The position numbers were made by a program, and so were the translations under genes. The notes beneath the pieces are model-generated. The model was not told the origin of the DNA. It did no database searches and worked only from the letters and a program-made list of their open reading frames with translations. This document shows positions 12,682 to 23,037 of a stretch of 64,000 bases of DNA, piece after piece (position 1 is the first letter of the stretch; each line of letters opens with the position of its first letter). This DNA is from Brassica napus (Eukaryota; Streptophyta; Magnoliopsida; Brassicales; Brassicaceae). The stretch covers positions 16,329,726 to 16,393,725 of the forward strand of contig NC_063448.1 in the NCBI RefSeq assembly GCF_020379485.1, given 5' to 3'.

Positions 12682-12808
12682 GAAGCGAAAGAACGACCAA
12701 CGGTCACGTTCTCTCGCTCAAAAAAAAAAAAAAAAAAAAAAAAAAGAAGCGAAAGAACGACCAACGGTCACGTTCTCTCGCTCAAAAAAAAAAAAAAAAA
12801 AAAAAAAA
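12682..12808 (+). repeat. 64-bp tandem duplication with poly(A) runs after integrase
   Basis: The unit GAAGCGAAAGAACGACCAAC... followed by about 25 adenines occurs twice, starting at 12682 and 12746. It lies right after the integrase coding end. The A runs may vary in length by slippage or base-calling. Confidence 0.85.
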
Positions 12809-13222
12809 GGAGCCGAGTAAATGCGCCTCAAAAGCCACTTTTACTCGCAATCTAAGAACTACGAATGGCTTGATTCCCACAAAGTGATACGTAGGCAGCC
12901 CAAAAGAAAAAGGGGTCCAGCCGAAAAAAAAAAAAAATACAAACCTCCTTCCCGAGGAATCGATCTCCGAAGCAAACGATCACTTAAGCAATGCCGACAC
13001 GAGCATGCCCCGGCTTCTCGAACAAGCGTATCGGTACTCGCATCCCACGTTGGATATGTCCTGATCAGACACGTATTCACAGGAGTCGACCGTGTTGCGA
13101 TTTAAACCAACACGACCGAGACAATGACTCCAACTCACCCTGTAATTTACTAAGTAAAGTTTGGCCCACCGAACGCTTGAAAATTACGCTAGGGTCAATT
13201 TGGAACCGTCAACGTCGAGGAT

Positions 13223-13416
13223 TTATAATTAAACTCAAATGACGAACGATCGCGAGTCAAAGAAATCGACCGAGACAAAGTCATGACGAGCTTAACACTA
13301 CAACGATTCGATATCTCGATTATAATTAAACTCAAATGACGAACGATCGCGAGTCAAAGAAATCGACCGAGACAAAGTCATAACGAGCCCAACACTACAA
13401 CGATTCGATATCTCGA
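13223..13416 (+). repeat. 97-bp tandem duplication
   Basis: Two nearly identical units start at 13223 and 13320 (TTATAATTAAACTCAAATGA... ending CGATTCGATATCTCGA). They lie in the spacer between integrase and the antisense gene, where 12809-13620 otherwise shows no coding potential. Confidence 0.85.
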
Positions 13417-13620
13417 ATAATGTTTATACTAAACGAACAGTCACTTCAAATCTTGAGAAATCATGCATTTGATAGACAAGTACAATAAAAGATAAACAAT
13501 TAATACGATTCGAAGAGTTGTAACAGAGGAAAAACAAAGTAGAAGCCTCGAAAGGCAAAGGTCTAAAAGGCAACAACATAAGTCCTCCGGGACTCAAAAG
13601 AAAACAACAAACAGAAAAGA

Positions 13621-16600
13621 CTAAGCTTCCTGATCGCTCTCGCGATCGTTGAGGGCGGAGAGCTCCGAAGCCCTGACGCTTGACTCACGAGCAGCCGGAG
13701 AAGCATGAACTTCACCTGATCTCGGGACGATCTCTGGATCGGCCAAAGGACCTTCAGGAAGAAGCGTCGGGTCTTCGCGCCGCTCTTCAGTCGGATGAGT
13801 AAGCGGAACGTGAAGATTCGCTGCAATCTCCGGATCGATCAAGCCGGCGTTGGACCCATACGGATCGAGACTCGCCAAGATTCGAGTATCCACAAACTGA
13901 GAGTCCAATACGAGAGGAGAAAGCGTGAAATCTTCCTCGGGTATCTCGCCCACCCTAAGCTTCTCGGCTTCCTCCTCGTACTTCTTCTCTTGCTCGGCAA
14001 AAATCTCGATAGTAGCTTGCGAGATGTCGCTCCCAGCCCTCTTCAAAGCCTCAAGGCATTTCCTGGTTCCGAAGGCTTGGCTATGAAGCAACCGTGCCTC
14101 CTCATAGGGACCTCGTCGCTCTTCTCGGGAGCGAATCCTAGCGAAGCGACGATTAGCTTTCGCGGCCATCTCGCTCAACTCTTCCTCTTTCCCTCGTCAC
14201 TTCCAGGATCCTGGAGTCTCTAAGGCACCTCATCTCTCTTTCATGAGACGCAGCGAGCAAAACCTTCTCGCTCTCAAGTTCGGCGTTCTTCCGCTCTAGC
14301 TCACGAACGACTCCTCGGGATACCTCCAACTCGGCTTTGAGCTCGTCTCTTCGAGCAATGATGCGAGCAACCATCCCGTTAAGCATCTCGACGTCAGCCC
14401 TCGACGCATTCAGCTGGCGAGCAGAAGCTTCCTCTTTCTCCGCGTACTCCTTAGACAGCTCAAGTTCGCCTAAAGCTCCCTTCAGGGCAGTGTCGTACTT
14501 ATCGATCACGGCGTTCGTCGCACTATCCCCCTAAACAAACGAGGAGATGAAAATTGTAAGGAAAAGTCAAAGAACGAAACAAAAAAAGAAGGGACCGAGC
14601 CATTTACCAGCAGCTTGGCCCTCGCGGCTTCCTCGTATTCACCCCCAAAGATGAGGTCCTTCACAGCGGGCAAAGGTTTCACCCTCCCCCTTAATTGGCG
14701 AAGGAACTCCCCACACTTCTCGGGAACGAACACTTGGGGGGCCGGTCCCTCGTAGTGAAACGAAACCTTGTCTGGAAAGTTAACTCCAGGCACCCTCCTC
14801 AAGATAGCGGAGCCGCGAGAAGAAGTGCCGACCTGAGCGACCCCTTCCCCAATGGGAACCGGAGTTCCCTCGCGAGAGGACGCCAGAATAGGAGATCGCG
14901 CCTCATCGCCAACCTCGTCGTTACATCTCCTGATCAAAAGCGGCGACTCTCCGCTGTCTTCTTCAGAACCGTCCGGACGGGCGGCGTTAAGAGGAATTTC
15001 AGATTCCTCCCTTTCACCAACTTCCACCGCATCGTCCAGTTCTCCCGAGATTTCAGCCTCAGAAGCCTCGTCTTCGGGTTGAAGTTCTTCTTCTTGAACA
15101 TCACCCTCCTCATTCTCAGTCGGTTCTTGGGATTCTCCGACTGCTCATCAGCAGGCTTTCTGTCCTCTTCTTCTTCTTCTTCTTCTTCTTTTGGGGTTCG
15201 CCAGAAGGAGGAACGTCGCTCGCCTCCTCGGCGTTCCTCTCGACTCCCGAGCTGCCCCTCTTCCATTTTTTACCCTTCCCGCGTTTCTAGCGCCAGAAGG
15301 GGGAACCTCACCAATGCGAGGAACCGTCGTCGAAGGTCCTTCCTCGCTGGCCAGTCCCAGCTGGGCGGCTAACATCGCGCTCAAATCGGGAAGAGTTCCC
15401 ATCCTCTTTGCTTCAGAGACTCGCTTCTGGATGTCCTTTGGGAAGATATCTAGTCGCTTGGTGCGAATAGGAAGAACGGTCGGAAGGTCAGATCTCCACT
15501 CTCCTGAAAACACAAGGCGGAAAAAAATAACCAGAAACGGCGAGGGAACGTACTTCGAGCGATCCGGTCCTTAAGCTCGCCAATCTTCCCGACGGTAATC
15601 TCGGACCAACGGTAGATCTGAAGCAAATTGACGGCTCGAACGCTCTTCAGGAAATCCTCAGGATAGACTGGAGACGTGGGATGGTCAACTGCGAGCACAA
15701 CAAAAAGAAAGTTCCGTTAAGATCAACAAAATCAGACGTAGCTCGCGACTAGATATTCTACCACAAGAACGGTTCCACAGGACCCGATAGTCCCCTCGAG
15801 GAGGCTCCTCGAAAGCCGAGTCGTCGGACTTGATGAAGAAGTAGGAACGCTGCCAATTCTGTGTTTTGTTTGGATGACCGGCGCACACATTGCAGTTTGG
15901 TCGCATCTTCACCGAGTAGGTTCCGTCCTTCATATCGGTTATCGAGGTCATCTCCTCGAACGACCTGACGCTCATCGGCATGTCAATCTCCTCCGCTAGA
16001 ACTGATAGAGTGACGGCTAGTCGCAGCGAGCCGTTCAGTAACTGACTAATCGCGATATCTCGCCGCATAGCGTACGCGGTGATCAGTCGCGGGATGGGGA
16101 ACCAACAGCGAGTGTCATCCTGGAAATAAGACTTGTATACTGTTTGGTACCCGATCGGAGGAGACCAAGGCCTTTGCTCCTTCGTAGGAATGAGGAAGGT
16201 CACGCCTGTAGCATTCTTGGCCCGAAGAACCCTCTTCACGCTCCTCAGGGTCGACTTAGTCTCCTCCACACCGTCCCAATCTTGACCAGCCACGAAAGCA
16301 GGGCGCAATAAATCAGGATGTAGTCGCGGAAGCTCCTCGAAAATCCCTTCGGGATAGAAGGTCGTCGGAAACAACTCGGCTTCGGAGTCGTCGTCTTCCG
16401 AAGAATCGTCTTCCACTGCGCGAACCCTCAAGGTAATCGAGTCAACGGGCACCGCCCCACTCTGTCCGTCTCTCGCACACTCCGTCGCATCCCCCACGAC
16501 GACGTTTTCGCTCCCTTCCCTCGCAAGCCGTGTAGCATCTGCGACCAAAAGCCTCTGGGAGCGAGACAAATCAACTGTATCCATCATCGCCTCGTGATGA

Positions 16601-16710
16601 GTCGACTCGAGATCCCCGATACAACCTCCGTCTGGACCCCTTGCCGGAGCTGATGCCGCAACAACTGAGTTCCCCTTTTGCTGCCTCGATAACCCCTGAG
16701 CCGACGACAT
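13621..16710 (-). pseudogene. Antisense multi-exon gene of Tat-like element (plant gypsy 'transposon protein' type)
   Basis: Minus-strand gene beginning MSSAQGLSRQQKG at 16710. Exon 1 (to about 15762) holds a globular domain with RCWFPIPRLITAYAMRRDIA and NWQRSYFFIKSDD, resembling the PF04195-type 'putative gypsy type transposon' domain also seen at 35886. Plausible introns run 15761-15689 and 15553-15504; both have GT/AG ends and keep phase. Later parts are acidic, with a CTT-repeat-encoded poly-Glu tract near 15165-15191. They end in a long coiled coil (14150-14509: KDELKAELEVSRG-like) and a C-terminal tail to a stop at 13621. At least one frame break near 14190 suggests decay. The molecular role is unknown. 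Confidence 0.6.
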
Positions 16711-16834
16711 GGTAGAACAAGGCGGCGAAGAACGCGTCGAATGAAGGCTATAACACTTAGAGAGATAAAAGAAGAAGAGAGAGAAAGTACCTTTGATCGC
16801 GGAGGAAACTTGAAGAAATGAGAGGGGATCTGTG

Positions 16835-16843
16835 TATTTATAA
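16835..16843 (-). promoter_or_regulatory. TATA box of the antisense gene
   Basis: Minus-strand TTATAAATA about 125 bases upstream of the ATG at 16710. A similar TATA-to-ATG spacing is seen for the related gene at 35886, which supports a true promoter for the antisense transcript. Confidence 0.45.
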
Positions 16844-16863
16844 GGAAAAGAGAGGGGGGAACT

Positions 16864-17083
16864 CGAGGCATCATCATTAGGTCTATTCGGGCCTAGATGG
16901 GCCTCGAAACTCTCCCCAAAAATCCAGCGGACCCTCGCGACGTTTCAACTTCTCGGTGCATTTAAAGAGAGAAAAAGGGGGGGGGGAATTCGAGGTGTCG
17001 TCATTAAGCCTAAACGGGCTTAAATGGGCCTCGAAACTCTCCCAGATATCCAGCGGACCCTCGCGACGGTTCGACTTCTCGTC
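16864..17083 (+). repeat. About 127-bp diverged tandem duplication upstream of the antisense gene
   Basis: CGAGGCATCATCATTAGG... at 16864 recurs as CGAGGTGTCGTCATTAAG... at 16991. Both run on through GGGCCTCGAAACTCTCCC and CAGCGGACCCTCGCGACG. It lies between the antisense promoter and the polypurine tract; 17084-17371 holds nothing else I recognise. Confidence 0.75.
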
Positions 17084-17371
17084 TAAATCGGACGTCGGTC
17101 ATCTTAAAATCAGAATAAACCAACGGTTAATCTAGATATGTCAATCGGGATGATTATCCGCGACTAATCGGCCTCAAGCGGAAATATTTCAGAACCCTCC
17201 ATGCGACACAACGATCAAAAGGAGCGATAAAGCCTCTACTGCTCGCTTCCGAGAGAACGACGCTGTGCGACTCATCGACCAACCGCTCCAACTTTCCAAC
17301 AGACCTTCTATTCCCTCAAACCTTCAAACCTTAGAATCCATCACGAGCCAGAAAGCACTTCGCTCGCTAAT

Positions 17372-17390
17372 GGACTGGGGGGGGACTTAC
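17372..17390 (+). promoter_or_regulatory. Polypurine tract of Tat-like element
   Basis: GGACTGGGGGGGGACTTAC directly precedes TGTAGGGG. The other Tat-like element has a similar tract on the minus strand next to its LTR at 35621 (GCTGGGGGGCTAAC). This is the expected plus-strand priming site at the 3' LTR boundary. Confidence 0.65.
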
Positions 17391-17902
17391 TGTAGGGGAT
17401 GGATTTGACCATCCCACAAGGCCCGAGGAATAGAAAGGTCTGGCCCGGATTAGGTAGAGCGACGGCTCGATGGTCGGCTCAAGAGTCAGATCTCTCGGCT
17501 TGACTCTTGAGTACTTTTAGGCGATCATCATCGACTGAAGTGCATCCAGCTCAGCGGCTGCTCGGACGCCTACGGGCTTCTCGGCCCAGCAGAGGAGGCC
17601 CACCAAGACGGCGTAAATTAGGTCAAGGACGAGGCATCAGGACGTCTATATAAGGGAAAGGGGAGACAACGAGAGAAGGATCTGAAATCACTGACCAACA
17701 CTTGGCGGCTAGATTAGGGTTTTCACCTTTACTTCATCTCGCCGTTAGTTGTACTTTTCCGGTAGCTCATCGAGCCACTGGCTTCCTTTTTGTCGCACTC
17801 TTTTCTTTTCCCTTGTAACCGACTGAACGTTTTTCTTCGACCATTAATAAGACGTCTTTGTTTAAACTCGCATCTTATTTATTACCGTTTTCCGATCAAA
17901 CA
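17391..17902 (+). repeat. 3' LTR of Tat-like element
   Basis: Begins TGTAGGGGATGG after the polypurine tract and probably ends ...GATCAAACA, giving TG...CA ends. It contains a strong TATA box TATATAAG at 17647-17654 and a pyrimidine-rich downstream region. The partner LTR is not in the window, so the right boundary is inferred. Confidence 0.55.
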
Positions 17903-18742
17903 TAAAATCAAACATACAAAACACCCCAAATCAAATCATAAGCCATCAAGCATCCAAGAGCAACTCGCCAGAAAGTTGGAAACTTTATTTTATGGTTAAT
18001 TTACAAACCTTAATGACAACATAAATAACTCCTTTGTCAACACAGAAGTAAGTCCATGAGCGCCGAGTGTTCTTCTCCGAGAACTTCCTCATAATCTCCA
18101 CAGATTTCTCCTATGGTTCCGCTGCATCAAACCCACAAACAACAAGAAGATATTCCAAACCCAATTATCAATATCCCCGAAGGTTGAATCAACAGGGGAT
18201 TGAAGAAACTTTTTACATTGGTGGGTCCGGAGGGATTGGTGGCTCTGGAGGTTTAGACGGTGGTAGAGAGAGCAGCGGGTGATGGTGGTGCCACTGCTAG
18301 ACGAAGCGGCGGCGGGGACGTCACCGGCGAGATCTGAGTTGATGGTCACAAACTCAGTGAAAGAGGATGGAGGCGTGCCTGATCACCAGTCTGGAAATGC
18401 CTGATGAAAAAAATGAAAGGAAACGCAACGTTAATCATCAAAGAAAGGATAAAGGAGAAGTCTTTTTGGCTGAGAATCATATTCGACAGATCATATGAGA
18501 GAGGATCGAAACGTGGTGTGGTGGTGGTGGTGGGACGGCGAGCGTGACATCGAAAGGAGGAGGAGGATTCATCAAAATACAGAGAAGCTGCTCGGTCGAT
18601 TCTTCTTTCATGGAGTTCATCGGCTGATTTCCCTTAATGTAACAGAGGAGAGAATTTTTTTTTTTTTGTGTATAAAGCTTGGTGAAAGGTTAAAGTATTT
18701 TTTTACACAAGAAAATTTGAGATATTTTTCATTGACGACAAC
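17903..18742. other. Unassigned stretch, possible captured gene fragment
   Basis: Part of this region (about 18390-18090, minus strand) reads like plant coding sequence with a serine/alanine-rich segment (FVTINSDLAGDVPAAASSSS) after a possible acceptor TTTTTCATCAG. One in-frame TGA precedes it and there is no complete gene. I do not recognise the family. A GGTGGTGG-rich run sits near 18515-18530. No transposon ends are visible. Confidence 0.3.
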
Positions 18743-18880
18743 ATCTAATATATCAGGCATGCAACTGATAGACATCTATCAGTATCTCCAACACCTGAAT
18801 AGAAACCATGCATCTAATACATTTCCAATAAGTTACGTCCCCAATCATCTTGTTAGTCGAGCAATAAACTTGCTCAATTA
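18743..18880 (+). repeat. Internal fragment of Athila-like LTR
   Basis: TCTAATATATCAGGCATGCAACTG... through ...TTAGTCGAGCAATAAACTTGCTCAATTA matches the LTR interior near 5513-5660. It is cut on both sides and joined almost directly to gag at 18887, so the LTR end, primer site and gag start have been deleted. Confidence 0.7.
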
Positions 18881-18886
18881 GGTTAT

Positions 18887-20788
18887 TTGTGTAATGCAAC
18901 AGATCAGAAACTAGACGCTCATGGGAATGTAATCTCTGATGCTGATGCTACAGGAGCTGCTCAACCTGTAGACGAGGCTGCTCAACCAAAGGCACTGGCC
19001 GACTACAATCGTCCAGACCAGTACTACACCAACAGATCAGCTATTCGCCTTCCAGAGATTCAGAAGGAGAATTTCGAGCTGAAGCCTCAGTACTACACAC
19101 TCGTGTCGCAGCTACCCTACTCTGGGTTACCGCACGAGCATCCTATGGATCATCTGGAAAGGTTCGAGGATCTTATCGCTGCTATTCGTATGGGTGGAGT
19201 CCCTGAGGACTACCTATTGTGCAAGCTCTTCAAGTATACCCTGACTGGAGAAGCAATGCGCTGACTTAAGCAGCTACCCACATGATCTCTAACATCCTGG
19301 GCCGATATCAAGAATGCTTTCTTGTGAAACTTCTTTGATGAGGCACGCGCTGAAGACTTGAGGAGCAAAATTGCTACATTCGCGCAGGAGACTGGAGAGT
19401 CTTTTAAAGATGTGTGGATCAGAATCAAGTTCTTCCAGCGAGACTGTCTAGACCACAGATTCAATGAAGCGCAACTGCTGAGCACTTTCTTCAGAGGTAT
19501 CACCTTGAGGTATCAGATGGCTCTTGATACAACTAGAAAGGGAAACTTCAACACCATGAATCCGGTGGAGGCTATGAGACTGATAGAAAATCTAGCAAAC
19601 AGCAGCAGCACCAAGAACACTAACTTTGAGAGAAAGAAGTCTGTTGCATCCCTAGGAAAGGAGCAAATGGACGAAGTTAGAGCAAAGTTAGATGTGGTTC
19701 ATGAGCTTCTTAGGAAGCAGGTCTGCTCAGTTGAAGGAGTAGTAGCTGTAGAGATGGAAGGAGAAGAAGATGTGAACTACATTGGAAGTACTGGATTTCA
19801 GAGATCTGGAAACCAGAGAGGAAACATAAACTACTTTGGCAATGGTCAGAGGAGTAACCCGAGTTCACAGTTCCAGAAACCTTTCAGCAACAACAGCAGA
19901 GGCTATGGAAACTCATACTACCAGAATCCACCACCACAGACTCAAGAAAGCAAGATTGAAGCAATGCTTGACAGAGTTCTGGAAGGACAGCGACAACTCA
20001 CTGTGGATTTCAATGGGAAGATAGATTCTGCCTACAACAGTCTGAACACAAAAGTTGAGACCTTAGGAACTCAAGTGAGGAAGCTTGAAATGCAAGTGGC
20101 TCAGACTGGAGACACTATAAAGAGGCAAGAAGCCTTGGCTAGAGAGGTAGGAGTTGAGAAAGCAAAACACCACGTGAATGTCATCCTAGATGATGATTTC
20201 TGGCAAGTGGTGAATCATGAGAAGCTTGGAGAAGGAGATTTCGAAGTTGAAAGCTCTATGAGCTTTGGCGGATCACATTGGTGTCGACCGATGTCGATGG
20301 ATACACATCGATCGACAGACCAAGACGAAGATCGATCGACGGATTACTCTGGACATCAATCATCGTCATCTGCTGTTCGAATCATGACTCATGAGGACAC
20401 CTCTCACCTACCGAGGATCGATGGGCACCTCTCACCTACCGAGGATCGATGGGCACCTCTCACCTACCGAGTGCGATTACCATCAATTGATAGTAACCGA
20501 ATCAACGCACGCAGACCACCACCTAAACCTTTAGCAAACCCATCAGAACCTACACCCAACCCTTCAGACACTACACCAAAGCCCATACAAGTTGATGAGG
20601 CAACTGAGGGAAGAGTGTTAAGGAAAAGGAAGGAGAAGACTCTTAAACACCTTAAGAGGGAAGCTACTGAGAAGGAGATTGATGGTTTCACTAAGAGAGT
20701 CCTCAGAATCCTAATGGAGAAACAATTTGATGAAGTTTACTACACACATCGGTTGTGGATGTTCTTCAGAGAAACTAAAGAGACTTAG
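18887..20788 (+). pseudogene. Gag polyprotein, Athila-like (plus strand)
   Basis: Retrotransposon capsid-type protein. Visible segments: HPMDHLERFEDLIAAIRMGG and EDYLLCKLFKYTLTGEA (capsid-like domain), SKIATFAQETGESFKDVWIR, a coiled-coil-like stretch (about 20030-20110), and a linker rich in HRST/DRST read from ATCGATCGA DNA (20305-20345). Stops at 19262 (Trp in relatives), 19283 and 19325, and a TAG at 20787, interrupt it. The N-terminus (present at 33584) is missing. In the intact order it runs straight into the protease. An imperfect 26-bp repeat (CACCTCTCACCTACCGAGGA) lies at 20397-20470. Confidence 0.75.
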
Positions 20789-21430
20789 GAGGACATTAGG
20801 AGAATGTTTCATTACATCAGGGAAAGGATGAAACTAAGGATCACGTTGAAGAAGAAGAGTGATCCTATGAAGTTTGCAATACCATGTATGGTAAAAGGTG
20901 TTGAATTTCCCCCTGCACTCTGTGACACAGGAGCATCAGTCAGTATTCTACCTAAGGTTATGGCAGACCAGCTGGGTCTGAAAATAGAGCCCTCATTAGA
21001 ATCTTTCACCTTCGTGGATCTTTCAGAAAGGAGCTCAGGAGGCATCATAAGAGACCTTGAGGTACAGATTGGTAATGCCCTTGTCCCAGTAGATTTTCAT
21101 GTTCTGGACATCAAGCTTAACTGGAACTCTTCACTTCTGCTTGGAAGAGCTTTCCTGGCTACAGTAGGAGCTGTATGTGACATGAACACCAACATATTAT
21201 GTTTGACATTGACAGATCCAGACGTCCACTATAACCTAGTTCGAGTTGTGAGACAACAGGTCAACCTCGTGGAGCTTGGAAACGATCTTGGCTACATTGC
21301 AACATGCCACTGTGGAGCAGAGTACGAAACTGAGTACTCGGAATCGATCGATACAAACAGTATCATATCGATCGATTCCAATGAGTCACCGACGACCGAT
21401 GAACGACGACCGATGAACGACGACCGATGA
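20789..21430 (+). pseudogene. Aspartic protease (plus strand), continuous with gag and X
   Basis: Encodes CDTGASVSILPKVMADQLGL with the catalytic Asp codon at 20924-20926, then FTFVDLSERSSGGIIRDLEV and LLGRAFLATVGAVCDM. Unlike the other copies there is no insertion after TTTCAGAAAG, so this copy shows the ancestral frame. After EYETEYSESID the frame flows into the X region, showing that gag, protease and X formed one polyprotein. A 28-base gain (two extra 14-bp units at 21391-21432) then shifts the frame. Confidence 0.8.
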
Positions 21431-21432
21431 AC
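21391..21432 (+). repeat. 14-bp unit in three tandem copies
   Basis: GACGACCGATGAAC three times in a row. Relatives at 23094 and 495 have one copy. The net gain of 28 bases causes the frame change at the protease/X boundary. Confidence 0.9.
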
Positions 21433-22717
21433 GCTATCCCACATCGCTCGACGGGATGCAACCGGTAGACCACTCCACATTACCAGATCAGTACTATCCA
21501 GACTTTGCCTTTCAACAACCCAAAAAGAACGGACGTGATGACTATTCCATAGGCAGTTGGGCAGATAGTGGATTCCATGAAAGCTTTGCAGTGGAGACTG
21601 TGATTCTTACATCCAATGAGGATCCTACTGAGGAGTATGATGAGGATTACTGGAAGGAAAGAGCTACAGAGATTGCTATGCAGGATGAAAGATATTCAAC
21701 ACATTCCTTCAACAACACGCCTGCACCATCGGTCAACAGAGTCTACTCAGCATCGGTTGATTCCCACCCTCATCTGGCAAAACAATCATCTGCATCGATC
21801 GATACCACACCTGGTACATCGATCGATATTAAAGCCACCGCCTCAGAAAAGGAAAAAGGGAATATTCCTATTCCAAATTGGTTTACCAGCACTTATATAA
21901 GGAGTTTTGCACCCAAGAGTACTTCTCACGAAACAGAAGCAGAAAAGATGAATGCTCCCACACACCGATCGGAAGGAACATCCAAGAGAAGCATTCGATC
22001 CAAAAACCCTAATTCAGCAGAAAAACGTCTACCATCGATCGATACCCCAGTATCAACATCGATCGATTCTCATTCTAAACCTAAAATTTCTTTATCTACT
22101 AAGAATATGAGTATTGATTATGACTTTCTATTGCCTAATGAATTTGGTATTTTCAGGGACCAAGATGGCCATGCAAGAGCTATGGATGAAAGGATTCTAC
22201 AAGTATCCAGAGAGGACATAACAGATATTGTTCAGTTGGCCAATGGAGTAGACAACTTGTTTACGCAGCAACGCAGCATTCCAGACAACAATCCAGCTGT
22301 TCCAGACGGAAATTCAAGAGCAAACACAACAGAAATGGTTTCACACCAAACGTGCAAACTTGTTAGCCATACATCAATCGACAAGGATGCTTCCACATCG
22401 CTCGACAGGGTAACACCATCGTCATTCGATAAGGCACCTCTACCATCGATCGATAGACGTTACGAATGTGGACGTCGCGCTTATGACAGCTATGGAGCCA
22501 GAAAGTTCAGATGGGAACAAAAGGGCGGATATGAAGTCTACAGAGACGAGTCTGGACATCCAAGAAGCGCAGCTGGTGAGATGATTCCTATTACCAAGGA
22601 CAACATCAGGAAAATTCTGGAGAGAGCATCCCTATTTGGAGAGGGTCACATATGTCTTCCAGAACATGCCACTTCCTACACACCTACAAGACTGGCACCA
22701 GAGATCTACACCAAAGA
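21431..22717 (+). pseudogene. X (SID-repeat) region, upstream segment
   Basis: A long frame from 21456 encodes a tyrosine/aspartate-rich start (DQYYPDFAFQQPKKNGRDDY) and SID motifs at 21795, 21820, 22035, 22060 and 22375-22455. It also holds two FRD-type units: DYDFLLPNEFGIFRDQDGHA and WEQKGGYEVYRDESGHPRSA. It has drifted from the downstream copy (23038-25663) by many substitutions, so it derives from a different family member. It breaks off at 22718 inside what should be IYTKED... of the X region. Confidence 0.65.
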
Positions 22718-23037
22718 GGACCTTTCAGAAAAGAAGCTCGGGAGGCATCATAAGAGACCTTGAGGTACAGATTGGTAATGCCGTTGTCCCAATAGATTTT
22801 CATGTCCTGGACATCAAGCTTAGCTGGAACTCTTCAGTTCTGCTTGGAAGAGCTTTCCTGGCTACAGTAGGAGCCGTATGTGTCATGAACACCAACAGAT
22901 TGTGTCTAACACTGATAGATCCAGACGTCCACTATGACCTAGTTCGAGTTGTGAGACAACAGGTAAAACTCGTGGAGCTTGGAAATGATCTTGGCTACAT
23001 TGCAGCATGCCATTGTAGAGCAGTGTACGAAACATAG
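22718..23037 (+). pseudogene. Protease C-terminal part, re-entered after the junction
   Basis: At GGA (22718-22720) the sequence jumps from the X region back to the protease at the residues after FTYVDL. The part of the protease carrying the active site is missing. The one-base insertion after TTTCAGAAAA moves the body to the frame SSGGIIRDLEVQIGNA..., which ends at TAG 23035-23037. The same insertion and stop occur in the minus-strand copy (30733-31052). Confidence 0.7.

Larger units (their letters stand above)
10254..17902 (+). mobile_element. Tat/Ogre-type Ty3/gypsy element, 3' portion
   Basis: Order on the plus strand: RT end, RNase H, second (archaeal-type) RNase H, integrase, a spacer with tandem duplications, a long gene on the opposite strand, a G-rich polypurine tract and an LTR. 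A second RNase H plus an antisense gene between integrase and 3' LTR are traits described for the Tat/Ogre/Retand lineage. LTR, gag, protease and most of RT on the 5' side are missing at the gap. Frameshifts and stops throughout pol show it is dead. Confidence 0.75.

Noticed and set aside
12675..12887. Lysine-rich protein downstream of integrase
   Set aside because: The lysines are encoded by poly(A) runs in a tandem duplication.
14695..15574. Long plus-strand frames rich in Ser and Arg
   Set aside because: They mirror the Glu-rich antisense gene; the CTT repeat makes any frame long.
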